64,000 nt of DNA from Bradyrhizobium paxllaeri (GTDB lineage Bacteria > Pseudomonadota > Alphaproteobacteria > Rhizobiales > Xanthobacteraceae), in assembly GCF_001693515.2 (NCBI RefSeq), contig NZ_CP042968.1, forward strand, positions 6,448,001-6,512,000, read 5' to 3'. Below the pieces are notes generated by a model. The model searched no databases and had not been told where the DNA came from. It was given only the letters and a program-made list of their open reading frames with translations. Of this stretch, positions 18,303 through 27,418 are shown piece after piece. Within the stretch, counting starts at the first letter, position 1. Each line of letters opens with the position of its first letter. Made by a program: the position numbers and the translations under genes.

Positions 18303-19208
18303 ATGAACGTCGCAAGCAGATTGCCCGACACCGCTGCGGCCGCGCTTGCCGACCGTCCGGCGACATCGGCCAAGCTGCCCTTCCTCGGCTTCGGCCTCGG
18401 CCTGCGCCACCAGCATTACGACGAAATTCTGAAGGGCAATCCGCCGATCGACTGGTTCGAGGTCATCAGCGAAAACTACATGCTGCCCGGCGGCCAGCCG
18501 CTGCGCACGCTGGACCGGATCTGCGAACGCTATCCCGTAGTCATGCACGGCGTGTCGATGTCGATCGCCTCCACCGCACCGCCAAACTTCGAATATCTGC
18601 AGGCCCTGAAGGATCTCGCCCGACGCGTCGAACCGAAATGGGTCTCGGACCATTTGTGCTGGACCGGCGTGCACGGCAAGAACCTGCATGACCTCCTGCC
18701 GATCCCCTACACCAGGGAAGCGCTCGATCATGTCGTGAGCCGGGTACAACTGGTGCAGGATTTCCTTGGCCGCGCCATCGTTCTCGAGAACGTCTCGACC
18801 TACGTCCAGTTCAATAATTCCGAAATGACCGAATGGGAATTCCTGTCTGAGTTGTCGCGCCGCTCCGGATGCTGGCTGCTGTTCGACGTCAACAACGTCT
18901 ATGTCAGCGCCTTCAACCATGGCTACGATCCCATGACCTTCCTCAACGGCATTCCGGCGGATCGCGTGGTGCAGTTTCACATGGCCGGCCACAGCCACAT
19001 GGGCACCCATATCATCGACACCCACGATCATCCGGTATGCGAGGATGTCTGGGATCTCTATGCCGCGGCGCTGAAGCGCTTCGGCCGGGTCTCGACCATG
19101 ATCGAGCGCGACGACAACATTCCGCCGCTCGATGAACTTGTGCGCGAGGTTGTCAGGACCCGCGAGATGGCCGCGCAAATACTGCCGACAGGCACGCAGG
19201 CGGCATGA
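18303..19208 (+). CDS. bufB: MNIO (DUF692) family peptide-modifying enzyme, BufB
   Basis: A 301-residue TIM-barrel enzyme of the multinuclear non-heme iron oxygenase family. The family signatures are present in order: GLRHQHYDEIL, WFEVISENYM, MHGVSMSI, SDHLCWTG, LENVSTY, DVNNVYVSAFNHGYD, HMAGHSHMGTHIIDTH and IERDDNIPP; the many His, Asp, Glu residues are the expected iron ligands. It is predicted to oxidise cysteines of the BufA peptides in the cytoplasm before export. A GGAG site lies just before the ATG. The next gene starts within its stop codon, so translation of its partner BufC is coupled. Confidence in the family is high; the exact product is inferred from characterised relatives. Confidence 0.95.
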   Translation: MNVASRLPDTAAAALADRPATSAKLPFLGFGLGLRHQHYDEILKGNPPIDWFEVISENYMLPGGQPLRTLDRICERYPVVMHGVSMSIASTAPPNFEYLQALKDLARRVEPKWVSDHLCWTGVHGKNLHDLLPIPYTREALDHVVSRVQLVQDFLGRAIVLENVSTYVQFNNSEMTEWEFLSELSRRSGCWLLFDVNNVYVSAFNHGYDPMTFLNGIPADRVVQFHMAGHSHMGTHIIDTHDHPVCEDVWDLYAAALKRFGRVSTMIERDDNIPPLDELVREVVRTREMAAQILPTGTQAA

Positions 19209-19990
19209 GCAACTTCGCCCGACAGCAAGCCGTATTCCAGCGCGGTATCCTCGACGGCGACGACACGGTGCTGGCCGAAATTCTCGACAGCCCGCGGGAA
19301 AAGCGCGAGGCGCTGTTCGGGGTCTATCGCTATGCCTATGGCTCGCGGCTGGTCGAGGCCATGCGCAATGACCACGAGCTGCTGCATCTTTATCTCGGCG
19401 ACGAAATGTTCGACGAGATGGGCTACGCCTATGTCAAGGCACGCCCATCCGAGAACCCGAACCTGCGCTGGTTCTCGCAAGGCCTGCCGGCGTTCTTGAA
19501 ATCGACTGCACCCTACACCGAACATCCCGAGTTGTCCGATCTCGCCGCGCTGGAAAAGGCCCTCAACGACGCCTTCGACGCCGCGGAAGGGAAAGTGGTT
19601 GAGTTGACCGACATGGCGGGATTCGCGCCCGAGGCATGGTCGGGCCTTAAATTCCAGCCGCATCCGAGTGCATTCAGGCTCGACCTCGCGACCAACGCGT
19701 CTGCGATCTGGCTCGCGCTCAAGAACGGCGAAACACCGCCGGACGCAACCACGACTGAGCAACCTGCCCATCTCCTGATCTGGCGCCAGGACGTCACGCC
19801 GATGTTCCGCGAGCTTTCGACAGAAGAGGCGATGATGTGGGATGAGGCCGCAAACGGCATTCCATTCGGCGTGCTCTGCGAAATGCTTGCGACCTATGAC
19901 GATCCCGACAGCGCGGCGGGCCGCGGCGCGGGCTATCTGCACGGCTGGATCACGGCGGGACTATTGACGGACGTTTCCGTCGGCTCATGA
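19205..19990 (+). CDS. bufC: BufC (DUF2063) MNIO partner protein
   Basis: A 261-residue protein whose start codon overlaps the bufB stop (ATGA). The N-terminal half contains the DUF2063/HvfC-BufC domain (FARQQAVFQRGIL near the start), often mis-named a DNA-binding domain; it acts as the recognition partner that brings the precursor peptide to the MNIO enzyme. The C-terminal half (about 100-261) is a second domain typical of the BufC group. No catalytic residues can be read. It sits in the same order as in characterised bufferin clusters (BufA-BufB-BufC). Confidence 0.92.
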   Translation: MSNFARQQAVFQRGILDGDDTVLAEILDSPREKREALFGVYRYAYGSRLVEAMRNDHELLHLYLGDEMFDEMGYAYVKARPSENPNLRWFSQGLPAFLKSTAPYTEHPELSDLAALEKALNDAFDAAEGKVVELTDMAGFAPEAWSGLKFQPHPSAFRLDLATNASAIWLALKNGETPPDATTTEQPAHLLIWRQDVTPMFRELSTEEAMMWDEAANGIPFGVLCEMLATYDDPDSAAGRGAGYLHGWITAGLLTDVSVGS

Positions 19991-20007
19991 AGGGGAGCGC
20001 TCGGCGA

Positions 20008-20796
20008 ATGGGAAGTGACACCGATCGCCATTTCATCGAGCGCATGCACTGGGACGACGTCGCACGGCGCATCGGTGATGGCGCGGTGGCGATATTGCCG
20101 ATCGGCGCTGCCGCCAAGCAGCACGGCTTCCACCTCCCCCTCAATACCGACCGCATTCAGGCCGAATGGCTCGCAGCCAGGATGGCGGAAAAGATCGACG
20201 CGCTGATCTGGCCGACGCTGACCTATGGCCACTATCCCGCCTTCACCGAATATGCCGGCAGCAGCAGCCTGTCGATTTCGACCTTCGAGGCCTTCGTGCG
20301 CGAGATCGCGGGGCAGATTCTCGGCAGCGGCTGCCCAAAGCTGCTCGTGCTCAATACCGGGATCAGCACCCTGGCGCCGGTCGACCGTGCTTTGGCGCGC
20401 CTCGATGGCGAGCGGATCAGGCATTTGTGGATTCACGAGGGTCCGCGCTATCCCCGCGTGGCGAGGCAATTGGCCGAACAGGGCCATGGCAGCCATGCCG
20501 ATGAGTTGGAAACGTCGCTGATGCTAGCGATGGCGCCGCATCTCGTCGATATGGCGCGCGCCGAAGCCAGCCCCGCCTTGATCCGGGAGACGCCGGGCGC
20601 ATTGACCCCGTCGGATCCGAATTCGCCGAACTACAGCCGCTCCGGCTGCTATGGCGATCCAACACGGGCGACAGCGGCCAAGGGCGAAGCCTTGCTCGCC
20701 GCCATGCTCGACGATCTCCACGAGCAGGCCGCCACGTTTATCGCGCAAGGCACACCTGAGCAACGACGACCGGTATCGCAAAGCGTGCTCCGATGA
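20008..20796 (+). CDS. creatininase-family-like protein, metal motif degenerate
   Basis: About 262 residues, immediately after bufC. The start at 20008 follows GGGGAG by 9 nt; an earlier ATG (19987) overlaps the bufC stop. Family marks kept are QHGFHLPLNTD (38-48) and HADELETSLML (163-173). Two conserved metal sites are changed: the usual Glu-Gln-His-Gly is here Lys-Gln-His-Gly (37-40), and the Asn-Gly-His-Gly-Gly-Asn loop is NTGIST (116-121). Creatininase-type enzymes normally hydrolyse cyclic amides with two metal ions, for example MftE in mycofactocin maturation, so this one is either inactive or uses another chemistry. Its position in a bufferin operon suggests a role in peptide processing, but this is inference. 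Confidence 0.8.
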   Translation: MGSDTDRHFIERMHWDDVARRIGDGAVAILPIGAAAKQHGFHLPLNTDRIQAEWLAARMAEKIDALIWPTLTYGHYPAFTEYAGSSSLSISTFEAFVREIAGQILGSGCPKLLVLNTGISTLAPVDRALARLDGERIRHLWIHEGPRYPRVARQLAEQGHGSHADELETSLMLAMAPHLVDMARAEASPALIRETPGALTPSDPNSPNYSRSGCYGDPTRATAAKGEALLAAMLDDLHEQAATFIAQGTPEQRRPVSQSVLR

Positions 20797-21779
20797 AGAC
20801 CGCCGGCGCTCTTCGCTGGACCATTGCCGCCGCCGTCATCGCCGCGATGCTGGCAGGCACCGTTTCGTTCCGCGCCGCCGCGCAATCGGAATATATGCGC
20901 GGTGACCGCATGCCCTATGACGCGTTCGACCGACTGCCCCGGACCAATCTCGAGATCGGCGGCGGCACCATTCATGTCGCATTCGCGCCGGGCGACATCG
21001 CACTGCCGAGGGAAAAACTGCTCGACTGGATCAGGATGTCGGCTCGGGCCGTCACGACCTATTACGGGCGCTTTCCCGTCAGTTCGCTGCGGTTGCTGCT
21101 CGTACCGGTCGACGGCGGGCGCATTCGCGGCGGCACGACCTGGGGCTATCGCGGCGCCGCCATTCGCATTCCGTTCGGCCGCGATTCCACCGAGGAAGTC
21201 TTGCGGCGCGACTGGGTGATGGTGCACGAGATGGTGCATACCGCCCTGCCCGACATGCCCGACCGCTACGCGTGGCTGTCGGAGGGTCTCGCCGTCTATG
21301 TCGAGCCGGTCGCGCGGGTGCAGGCCGGAGACCTCTCGGCGCAGGAAATCTGGCAGGCGATGATGCGCGACATGCCGAAGGGCCTGCCGCAGGCCGGCGA
21401 TCAGGGACTCGACAATACCGGCACCTGGGGACGGAAATATTGGGGCGGCGCGATGTTCTGCCTGATCGCCGATATCGAGATCCGCAAAGCCACGAACAAT
21501 CGCCTCGGCCTGCAGGACGCGATGCGCGGCGTACTCGCCGCCGGCGGTAATCACGAACAGGACTGGCCGATCGAACGCATTCTTGCAACCGCCGACAAGG
21601 CCGTCGGCGTCGATGTGCTGACGCGCCTTCACCGCGAAATGGGGCCGAAGCCGGTGACGCCGGACCTTGCCGCGCTATGGCGCGACCTCGGATTGAAGCA
21701 GCAGGGCGAAAGCCTCGAATTCGACGACACCGCGCCGCTGGCGGCGATCCGCAGGGCAATCACCGCACCGCACGCCTGA
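20793..21779 (+). CDS. exported HExxH metallopeptidase-like protein
   Basis: A 328-residue protein starting inside the stop codon of the creatininase-like gene. Residues 1-30 form a signal peptide (TIAAAVIAAMLAGTVSFRAAA). The zinc motif HEMVH is at 145-149, and WLSEGLAVYVE (161-171) supplies the third, glutamate ligand, as in peptidase_MA/M1-like gluzincins. So this is probably a periplasmic zinc protease. Its tight coupling to bufBC is notable: it could process the exported BufA leader or act on damaged envelope proteins, but no substrate can be assigned. It ends the operon. Confidence 0.82.
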   Translation: MKTAGALRWTIAAAVIAAMLAGTVSFRAAAQSEYMRGDRMPYDAFDRLPRTNLEIGGGTIHVAFAPGDIALPREKLLDWIRMSARAVTTYYGRFPVSSLRLLLVPVDGGRIRGGTTWGYRGAAIRIPFGRDSTEEVLRRDWVMVHEMVHTALPDMPDRYAWLSEGLAVYVEPVARVQAGDLSAQEIWQAMMRDMPKGLPQAGDQGLDNTGTWGRKYWGGAMFCLIADIEIRKATNNRLGLQDAMRGVLAAGGNHEQDWPIERILATADKAVGVDVLTRLHREMGPKPVTPDLAALWRDLGLKQQGESLEFDDTAPLAAIRRAITAPHA

Positions 21780-21849
21780 TAAAGGGCTCGCAGAAACACG
21801 ATCCGATAGTCCGGCAGCCAATCGCTGCCGGATCATCTTGAGCGAAGCG

Positions 21850-22551
21850 TTAAAAGCGATAGCTGGCGCCCACGCGCACGAGGTGCATCTCGTTGCGGAA
21901 TTCAGTCCGCGTGCGGTCCTTGCCGGACAGCGAGACGCTGCCGTAATCGGCGTAGAGATATTCGCCGCGTCCGACAAAATGCTTGGTGAAGGCATATTCG
22001 AAGCCGCCGCCCAAGATCAGCCCCGCCTTGACCTGTTCGTCCCAGATCATCTCCTGCACGGTGTCGCAACCCTTCTGCACCGTATAGCGATAGCCATTGC
22101 CGATGCTGGCCACGCCGACACCGACGGCGCCGTACGCCAGCAGCCGGTCGAACGCGTAGCCGGCGCGCAGGCGCGCCGCACCGAACGCGCCGAAGCTGGA
22201 CAGCAAGACGCTATCGCCAAAGATCAGTTCGTCCCGCGACGAAGAGGACTTGCCCCACTCGAACTCGCCGCCGATCACGAAACGGTTGGCGAACTGGTAG
22301 TTGTAGCCGCCGTAGACGCCGACCGCGAAGCCGCTCGCCTGCCCCTCCGCATGACGGCACGCCCCGTTTCGACAGTAGTCGGCCGCCCAGGCCGCATACC
22401 CGCCGCCGCCGTAGATACCCGCATAAAACCCGGTCCAGTTATAGGAGGGCGAAGGCAGGTCCGGAACACGAAGATCGGCAGCCTTAGCCCCCGGACCTGC
22501 CAGCAAGAAGCCGCAAGCGGCAACAATCCCCCAGGAAACAAAACGCATCAA
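21850..22551 (-). CDS. outer membrane beta-barrel protein
   Basis: A 233-residue protein with a signal peptide ending near GAKAADL and many alternating glycine/aromatic stretches (GFYAGIYGGGGYAAW, GFAVGVYGGYNYQF), followed by a C-terminal ASYRF ending in Phe, the mark of barrels inserted by the BAM complex. This is the outer-membrane protein beta-barrel family common in Rhizobiales (Omp25/Omp31 group). A short Cys pair sits in CRNGACRH, a predicted external loop. It is convergent with the metallopeptidase gene and transcribed alone. Physiological function unknown; adhesion, porin or immune-evasion roles occur in the family. Confidence 0.85.
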   Translation of the reverse strand: MMRFVSWGIVAACGFLLAGPGAKAADLRVPDLPSPSYNWTGFYAGIYGGGGYAAWAADYCRNGACRHAEGQASGFAVGVYGGYNYQFANRFVIGGEFEWGKSSSSRDELIFGDSVLLSSFGAFGAARLRAGYAFDRLLAYGAVGVGVASIGNGYRYTVQKGCDTVQEMIWDEQVKAGLILGGGFEYAFTKHFVGRGEYLYADYGSVSLSGKDRTRTEFRNEMHLVRVGASYRF

Positions 22552-22736
22552 CGCACCTCATCACGCACGCACACGCAACACATGTTGCGGAACCAAGCTG
22601 AAGAGGGAACTTCAGGCGTGATGATGTTTAAGTCGGGCGGCGCCGTGTTGAAACGAGGCTATGTTTGGAACGAAATTGGGATCGCCGCCACAATGTACAA
22701 CTGTTGCGCGAAGAACACCATCGTAAGCTCTCGCCC

Positions 22737-22765
22737 GCCACCTGCGGTTTCACCGCGGAGGTGGC
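22737..22765. terminator. stem-loop terminator candidate after the FAD oxidase gene
   Basis: A strong inverted repeat (GCCACCT-GCGGT, TTC loop, ACCGC-GG-AGGTGGC, two-base bulge) begins 15 nt after the stop of the minus-strand oxidase. No clear U-tract follows, so termination strength is uncertain. Confidence 0.45.
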
Positions 22766-22779
22766 GGAGCGCGGCTCAT

Positions 22780-24198
22780 CTACCCCACCGGCACGATCTT
22801 GCCGGGGTTGAAAATGTTCTGCGGATCGAGCGCCTGCTTCAGCGCGCGCATGGCGTCGATCGCCTCGGGGCCGAGCTCGGCCTTGAGGTATTTCTGCTTG
22901 CCCTGGCCGATACCGTGCTCGCCGGTGCAGGTGCCGCCCATCGCCTGCGCCCGCTCGACCAGGCGGTGCATGAAGTCCTCGCCGCGCGCCATTTCTTCCT
23001 TGTTGTCGACGTCGCAGACCAGCGAGCAGTGGAAATTGCCGTCGCCGACATGGCCGACGATCGGAGACAAGAGACCGAGCCGCTTCAGATCGTCCTCGGT
23101 CTCGGTGACGCAATCGGCCAGCCTTGAGATCGGCACGCAGACGTCGGTCGCCACCACACCGGCGCCCGGACGCAACGCCTTGACGGACCAATAGGCGTCA
23201 TGCCGGGCCTGCCACAGCTTGGTGCGGTCCTCCGGCTTGGTGGTCCAGGTGAAATCGCCGCCGCCGCACTCCCTGGCGATCTCGCCAAAGTTCTTCGACT
23301 GCTCGGCGACCTCGATCTCGCTGCCGTGGAATTCCAGCAGCAACAGTGGCGTCTCCGGCAGGGTCAGCTTGGAATAGGCGTTGCAGGCGCGCACCTGCTC
23401 GGCGTTGAGCAGTTCGATCCGCGCCAGCGGAATGCCGGTCTGGATCGCCAGGATCGTGGCCTGGCAGGCGCCGCCCACGGTCTCGAACGAACAGGCGGCA
23501 GCCGCGATCGTCTCGGGGATACCGCGCAACTTGATGGTGAGCTCCGAGATGATGCCGAGCGTGCCCTCGGCGCCGACGAACAGATGCGTCAGATCGTAAC
23601 CGGCCGAGGATTTTTTCGCCCGCGTGCCGGTCGTGATGATCTCGCCGTCGCCGCGCACCACTTTCAGCGCCAGCACGTTGTCGCGCATGGTGCCGTAGCG
23701 CACCGCATTGGTTCCGGAGGCCCGGGTCGAAGTCATGCCGCCGAGCGAAGCGTCGGCGCCGGGATCGATCGGGAAGAACAGGCCCTGGTCGCGCAGATGC
23801 TCGTTCAGCGCCTTGCGGGTGACGCCAGGCTGGATCACGCAGTCCAGATCCTCGGCATGGACTTCGAGAATCCGGTTCATGTCGCGCAGATCGATGCAGA
23901 CGCCGCCGGCCGGCGCGTTGACCTGGCCCTCCAGCGAGGTGCCGGTTCCGAACGCGATCACGGGAACGCCATGCTTGGCGCAGATCCGCACCACGTCCTG
24001 GATGTCCCGGGTTTCCTCCGCCATCACCACCGCGTCGGGCGGCTGCGTCGGCAGCCATGTGGTGGTGTGGGCGTGCTGCTCGCGCACCGCCTGCGAGGTG
24101 ATCAGCCGGTTGCCGAACCGCGCCGCCAGCGCCTCCACCGCGCTTGCCAGCGCCTGCGGCTCCGGCCGCTTCACACTACCCGATATCGTCATCGCCAC
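22780..24198 (-). CDS. FAD-binding oxidase, D-lactate/glycolate dehydrogenase type
   Basis: A 472-residue flavoenzyme of the FAD_binding_4 / FAD-oxidase_C family. FAD contacts are seen in PVIAFGTGTSLEGQ and PGADASLGGM, and the C-terminal signature is VGHVGDGNFH plus GEHGIGQGK. Members oxidise D-2-hydroxyacids such as D-lactate or glycolate, passing electrons to cytochrome c or quinone. The GTG at 24198 has GGAGGA 7 nt before it, while the ATG at 24192 is two codons in; the open frame extends to 24234 but the start there lacks support. It is divergent from a thioesterase gene. Substrate choice cannot be read from sequence. Confidence 0.92.
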   Translation of the reverse strand: MAMTISGSVKRPEPQALASAVEALAARFGNRLITSQAVREQHAHTTTWLPTQPPDAVVMAEETRDIQDVVRICAKHGVPVIAFGTGTSLEGQVNAPAGGVCIDLRDMNRILEVHAEDLDCVIQPGVTRKALNEHLRDQGLFFPIDPGADASLGGMTSTRASGTNAVRYGTMRDNVLALKVVRGDGEIITTGTRAKKSSAGYDLTHLFVGAEGTLGIISELTIKLRGIPETIAAAACSFETVGGACQATILAIQTGIPLARIELLNAEQVRACNAYSKLTLPETPLLLLEFHGSEIEVAEQSKNFGEIARECGGGDFTWTTKPEDRTKLWQARHDAYWSVKALRPGAGVVATDVCVPISRLADCVTETEDDLKRLGLLSPIVGHVGDGNFHCSLVCDVDNKEEMARGEDFMHRLVERAQAMGGTCTGEHGIGQGKQKYLKAELGPEAIDAMRALKQALDPQNIFNPGKIVPVG

Positions 24199-24278
24199 GT
24201 CAAATTCCTCCCGGATTTGAGCGGACCGTGGCAAAGGATATAAGGGGGGTCAAGAGCGCGAAAACAACCACGGGATCA

Positions 24279-24806
24279 ATGATGACGACCGCCGCTGCCG
24301 CCGGGGAAACCCTGAAGAATATGCCGCTACCGCCGGTCCCGTTCCTGTCCTCGGTGATGCAGATCGAGCCGCAATGGATCGATTACAACGGCCACCTCAA
24401 CATGGCCTATTACAACGTGATGATGGACCGCGCGATCGACGAAATGTGGCTGCAGCTCGGGATCGGGCCGGCCTACATGAAGGAACGCCACTGCTCCACC
24501 TTCACGGCCGAAGCCCATGTGCGTTACATCAGGGAAATTCACCTCGGCGACCCCGTTCAGATTTCAGTTTATCTGTTGGGTACCGACGAGAAGCGGCTGC
24601 ACACGTTCGAGGAATTGCGCCACGCGACGGAAGGCTGGCTCTCGGCAACGTCGGAAAACATGACGCTGCATATGGACATGAAGGCGCGAAAAGTCGCGCC
24701 CTTCCCGCCCGACATTCGCGCGCGCATCGACGCGGTCGTGGCGTCGCATGCCGCCGTGGCGCGGCCCGAGGGTACCGGCCGCAAGGTCGCGATGCCGCAG
24801 AAATAG
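24279..24806 (+). CDS. thioesterase, hotdog fold (4HBT-like)
   Basis: A 175-residue hotdog-fold acyl-CoA thioesterase. The active-site helix begins IDYNGHLNMAYYNVMMDRA, typical of the 4-hydroxybenzoyl-CoA thioesterase-like group. The frame upstream of 24279 extends to 24144, but those 45 residues overlap the divergent oxidase start and look non-conserved, so I begin at ATG 24279, followed by a second ATG at 24282. The natural acyl-CoA is unknown; relatives act on carnitine/betaine-derived or aromatic CoA esters. Divergent from the FAD oxidase, about 80 nt between starts. Confidence 0.85.
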   Translation: MMTTAAAAGETLKNMPLPPVPFLSSVMQIEPQWIDYNGHLNMAYYNVMMDRAIDEMWLQLGIGPAYMKERHCSTFTAEAHVRYIREIHLGDPVQISVYLLGTDEKRLHTFEELRHATEGWLSATSENMTLHMDMKARKVAPFPPDIRARIDAVVASHAAVARPEGTGRKVAMPQK

Positions 24807-24814
24807 CTGAGCAC

Positions 24815-26404
24815 CTAGGCCGGTAGCCCGGCCTCCTGCAACGCGCCGACCACCAGCTCGCACTGGCTTGGCGGCAGCGGCGGCATGCCGCGCTGGACTT
24901 CGCTTACCGTGAGATCGGGATAATGCTGCCGTAGCGCGCCGAGGCTGCGGCTGGCCTGCGGTGCCTGCCCGGCGAGCACATAGGCCGGACACAGCGTGCG
25001 ATGCACCCAGCTTGCGGTGGGATGTTCGGCCAGCGCGCGCTCCTGCCACTGAGCGCCTTCGGCGTATTGGCCGGCGATGAACAGCGCGCAGCCGATACCC
25101 ACCATGCTGTTGAAGGCCAGCGGATCGTGGGGCGCGAGATCGAGCGCGATCTTGAAGCGTTCGATCGCGGCCTGCGGATCGCCCTTGTAGACGTCGATCC
25201 ATCCGCCGCGGCTCCACGCCCAGGCTGAGCCGCCGTCCATCGCCAGCGCCTTGCGCGTGACGAGATCGGCGGTATCGAATTCCTTGAGCAGCGACAGCGC
25301 GTTGCCGAGGATCGCCAGCGCGGTGGCATCTCCGCCAAGCCCCCTCGCCCGCTGGGCCAGTTCGAGGCTGCGGGCGCGCTCCTGCTGCGGCGCATGGGTG
25401 AAGTGATAGACCACGCGCTGGACATGCGCCCACGCCGCCAGCGCGGTGGCCAGCGGATGGTTCGGCTCCTGATCCATCGCGCGCTCCAGCAATTCCAGCG
25501 CCCGGGCATTGCCAATGGCATCGAGCGAGAGAACACCCGGCATCGCCCGCAGCGCCAGATCCTGCGCGCCAAGACCCGTGATCGGCTTTCGCAGCGCGCG
25601 ATCGATCTCCGCCAGGCGCAGACATGGCTGCAGCGCCGCAGCAATCCTGATAGCGAGATGTTCTGTCGTTGACGTATCGTCATGCAGGACACCGTCGGCG
25701 CGATGCGCCCAGAGCTGGCCGCCGGTTTCGGTGTCGATCAGCCGGATGGTCAGGTGCGTCTGTGCGCCCGATCCCCTGATCGCACCGCCGAGATGATAGC
25801 GCGCCGCCATCGACCGCGTTGCGACCGAAATGCCGGCGCGGGTCAATGCGGTGACGAGATCGTCGGCGATGTCAGCCGCGACAGCCAGATTTTCCGCCGC
25901 CGCTTCGATCGGTCCAAAGGTGACCACCGGCCGGTCCCGCGCCGGCACATACAGCGAGGGCGTCGCGCCGAGCGCGTCGGTGAGAATTTCCTGCCGCTTC
26001 AGTGTCTGCGACGGCGTCTCGCCGTAGCGGCGGCGATAGGCGATCGAGAACCGTCCGAAATGCGGAAAGCCGCAGCGTAGCGACACGTCCATGATCTTGA
26101 CATCAGGCCTCCCCTGCAACAGCTCGCGCCGGGCGCATTCGAGCCCGATCTCGCGCAGCACAGCGCGCGGGGTCTTGCCGACAAAGGCGAGGAATTGCCG
26201 CTGCAAGGTCCTGCCGGATGTGCCGGCGATGGCGGCAAGCTCCGTCAGCCGCCAAGCGTGGCCGATATTGGCGCGCATCGCGTCCAGCGCACGCCTGACG
26301 CCGCGCGGCAGCGGCGACGTCACCGTCGAAACGTCCTGGCTGGTAATCATCCGCAGCTCCGAAGCGCCCTGGTGGTGAGTCCTGGGAACAGCGGAAAGGT
26401 TCAC
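24815..26404 (-). CDS. AraC-type HTH protein with adenylate-cyclase-like and TPR domains
   Basis: A 529-residue regulator. Residues about 35-135 form the AraC-type two-helix-turn-helix domain (ELAAIAGTSGRTLQRQFLAF, then DVSLRCGFPHFGRFSIAYRRRYGETPSQ). A middle part (about 150-260) resembles the periplasmic-type domain found in CadC/adenylate-cyclase-like regulators (VVTFGPIEAAAENLAVAADI, VATRSMAARYHLGG). The rest (about 270-500) is made of TPR-like helices. No membrane segment is evident. It is divergent from the methyltransferase gene (108 nt between) and may control it and the hydrolase beyond. Its signal is unknown. Confidence 0.85.
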   Translation of the reverse strand: MNLSAVPRTHHQGASELRMITSQDVSTVTSPLPRGVRRALDAMRANIGHAWRLTELAAIAGTSGRTLQRQFLAFVGKTPRAVLREIGLECARRELLQGRPDVKIMDVSLRCGFPHFGRFSIAYRRRYGETPSQTLKRQEILTDALGATPSLYVPARDRPVVTFGPIEAAAENLAVAADIADDLVTALTRAGISVATRSMAARYHLGGAIRGSGAQTHLTIRLIDTETGGQLWAHRADGVLHDDTSTTEHLAIRIAAALQPCLRLAEIDRALRKPITGLGAQDLALRAMPGVLSLDAIGNARALELLERAMDQEPNHPLATALAAWAHVQRVVYHFTHAPQQERARSLELAQRARGLGGDATALAILGNALSLLKEFDTADLVTRKALAMDGGSAWAWSRGGWIDVYKGDPQAAIERFKIALDLAPHDPLAFNSMVGIGCALFIAGQYAEGAQWQERALAEHPTASWVHRTLCPAYVLAGQAPQASRSLGALRQHYPDLTVSEVQRGMPPLPPSQCELVVGALQEAGLPA

Positions 26405-26511
26405 GTTCGGGATAGCCGTGTCGCGAACTGGATAGCCGTCGGGCTGGCAGGGGGACTAAGCCGACAGCACGCAGAAATCGGAAAATTCACCGTCCCAAGA
26501 GGAGAAATGAC

Positions 26512-27354
26512 ATGGCAAGCATCGCCGCCGTCCAAGCTCAGCAACCCGGCCAGATCGACCTTTCCGCCCTGAAAACCAAGCAGCACGGCGCCTGGTCGTC
26601 CGGCGATTACGCCGTCGTCGGTACCACGCTGCAGATCGTGGGCGAGGAACTGTGCGAGACGCTTGATCTCCGCGCCGGCCAGAAGGTGCTCGACGTCGCC
26701 GCCGGCAACGGCAATGTCACGCTCGCCGCGGCCCGCCGCTGGTGCGACGTGATGTCCACGGACTACGTGCCGAGCCTGCTCGAGCGCGGCCGCGCCCGCG
26801 CCGCCGCGGAAGGCCTGTCGGTCCAGTTCAAGGAGGCGGATGCGGAAGCTTTAAGTTTTGGCGATGCGACGTTCGACGTCGTCGTCTCGACCTTCGGCGT
26901 CATGTTCACGCCGGACCAGGAGCGCGCCGCATCCGAGCTACTGCGAGTGTGCAAAAGCGGCGGCAAGATCGGGCTCGCCAACTGGACGCCGGATGGATTT
27001 ATCGGGCAGTTGTTCAAGACGCTCGGCAAGTACCTGCCGCCGCCGGCCGGTGCGAAATCGCCGGCGCTGTGGGGCACGCAGGCGCGTATCACCGAGATGT
27101 TCGGCACGTCGGCAGCCTCCATCAAGGCCGAGAAGCGGCACTTCACGTTCCGCTACCGCTCGCCGCTGCATTTTCTCGACGTGTTCAGGAATTACTACGG
27201 TCCGACGCTGAAAGCCTTTGCCGCGCTTGATGAAACCAACCAGCGCCGCCTCGCCGATGATATCCTGACGCTGATCGGCTCGATGAACCGCGCAGAGGAC
27301 GGCACCATGGTGCTGCCGAGTGAGTATCTGGAGATCGTCATCGTCAAGCGCTGA
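26512..27354 (+). CDS. class I SAM-dependent methyltransferase
   Basis: A 280-residue protein with the SAM-binding motif LDVAAGNGNVTLAAARR (about residues 60-76), an acidic residue after beta2 (MSTDYVPSLLERG), and a motif with DVVVSTFGVMF. The methyl acceptor cannot be deduced. An AGGAG site lies 7 nt before ATG 26512. It precedes an alpha/beta hydrolase by 64 nt, probably in the same transcript, and is divergent from the AraC-TPR regulator. Together they look like a small regulated gene pair. Confidence 0.85.
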   Translation: MASIAAVQAQQPGQIDLSALKTKQHGAWSSGDYAVVGTTLQIVGEELCETLDLRAGQKVLDVAAGNGNVTLAAARRWCDVMSTDYVPSLLERGRARAAAEGLSVQFKEADAEALSFGDATFDVVVSTFGVMFTPDQERAASELLRVCKSGGKIGLANWTPDGFIGQLFKTLGKYLPPPAGAKSPALWGTQARITEMFGTSAASIKAEKRHFTFRYRSPLHFLDVFRNYYGPTLKAFAALDETNQRRLADDILTLIGSMNRAEDGTMVLPSEYLEIVIVKR

Positions 27355-27418
27355 CGGATTCGATCGCGGCGGCCCGAAAGAAGGCCGCCGCGATTCCTGC
27401 GTTCGCAAGGAGTTTAAG

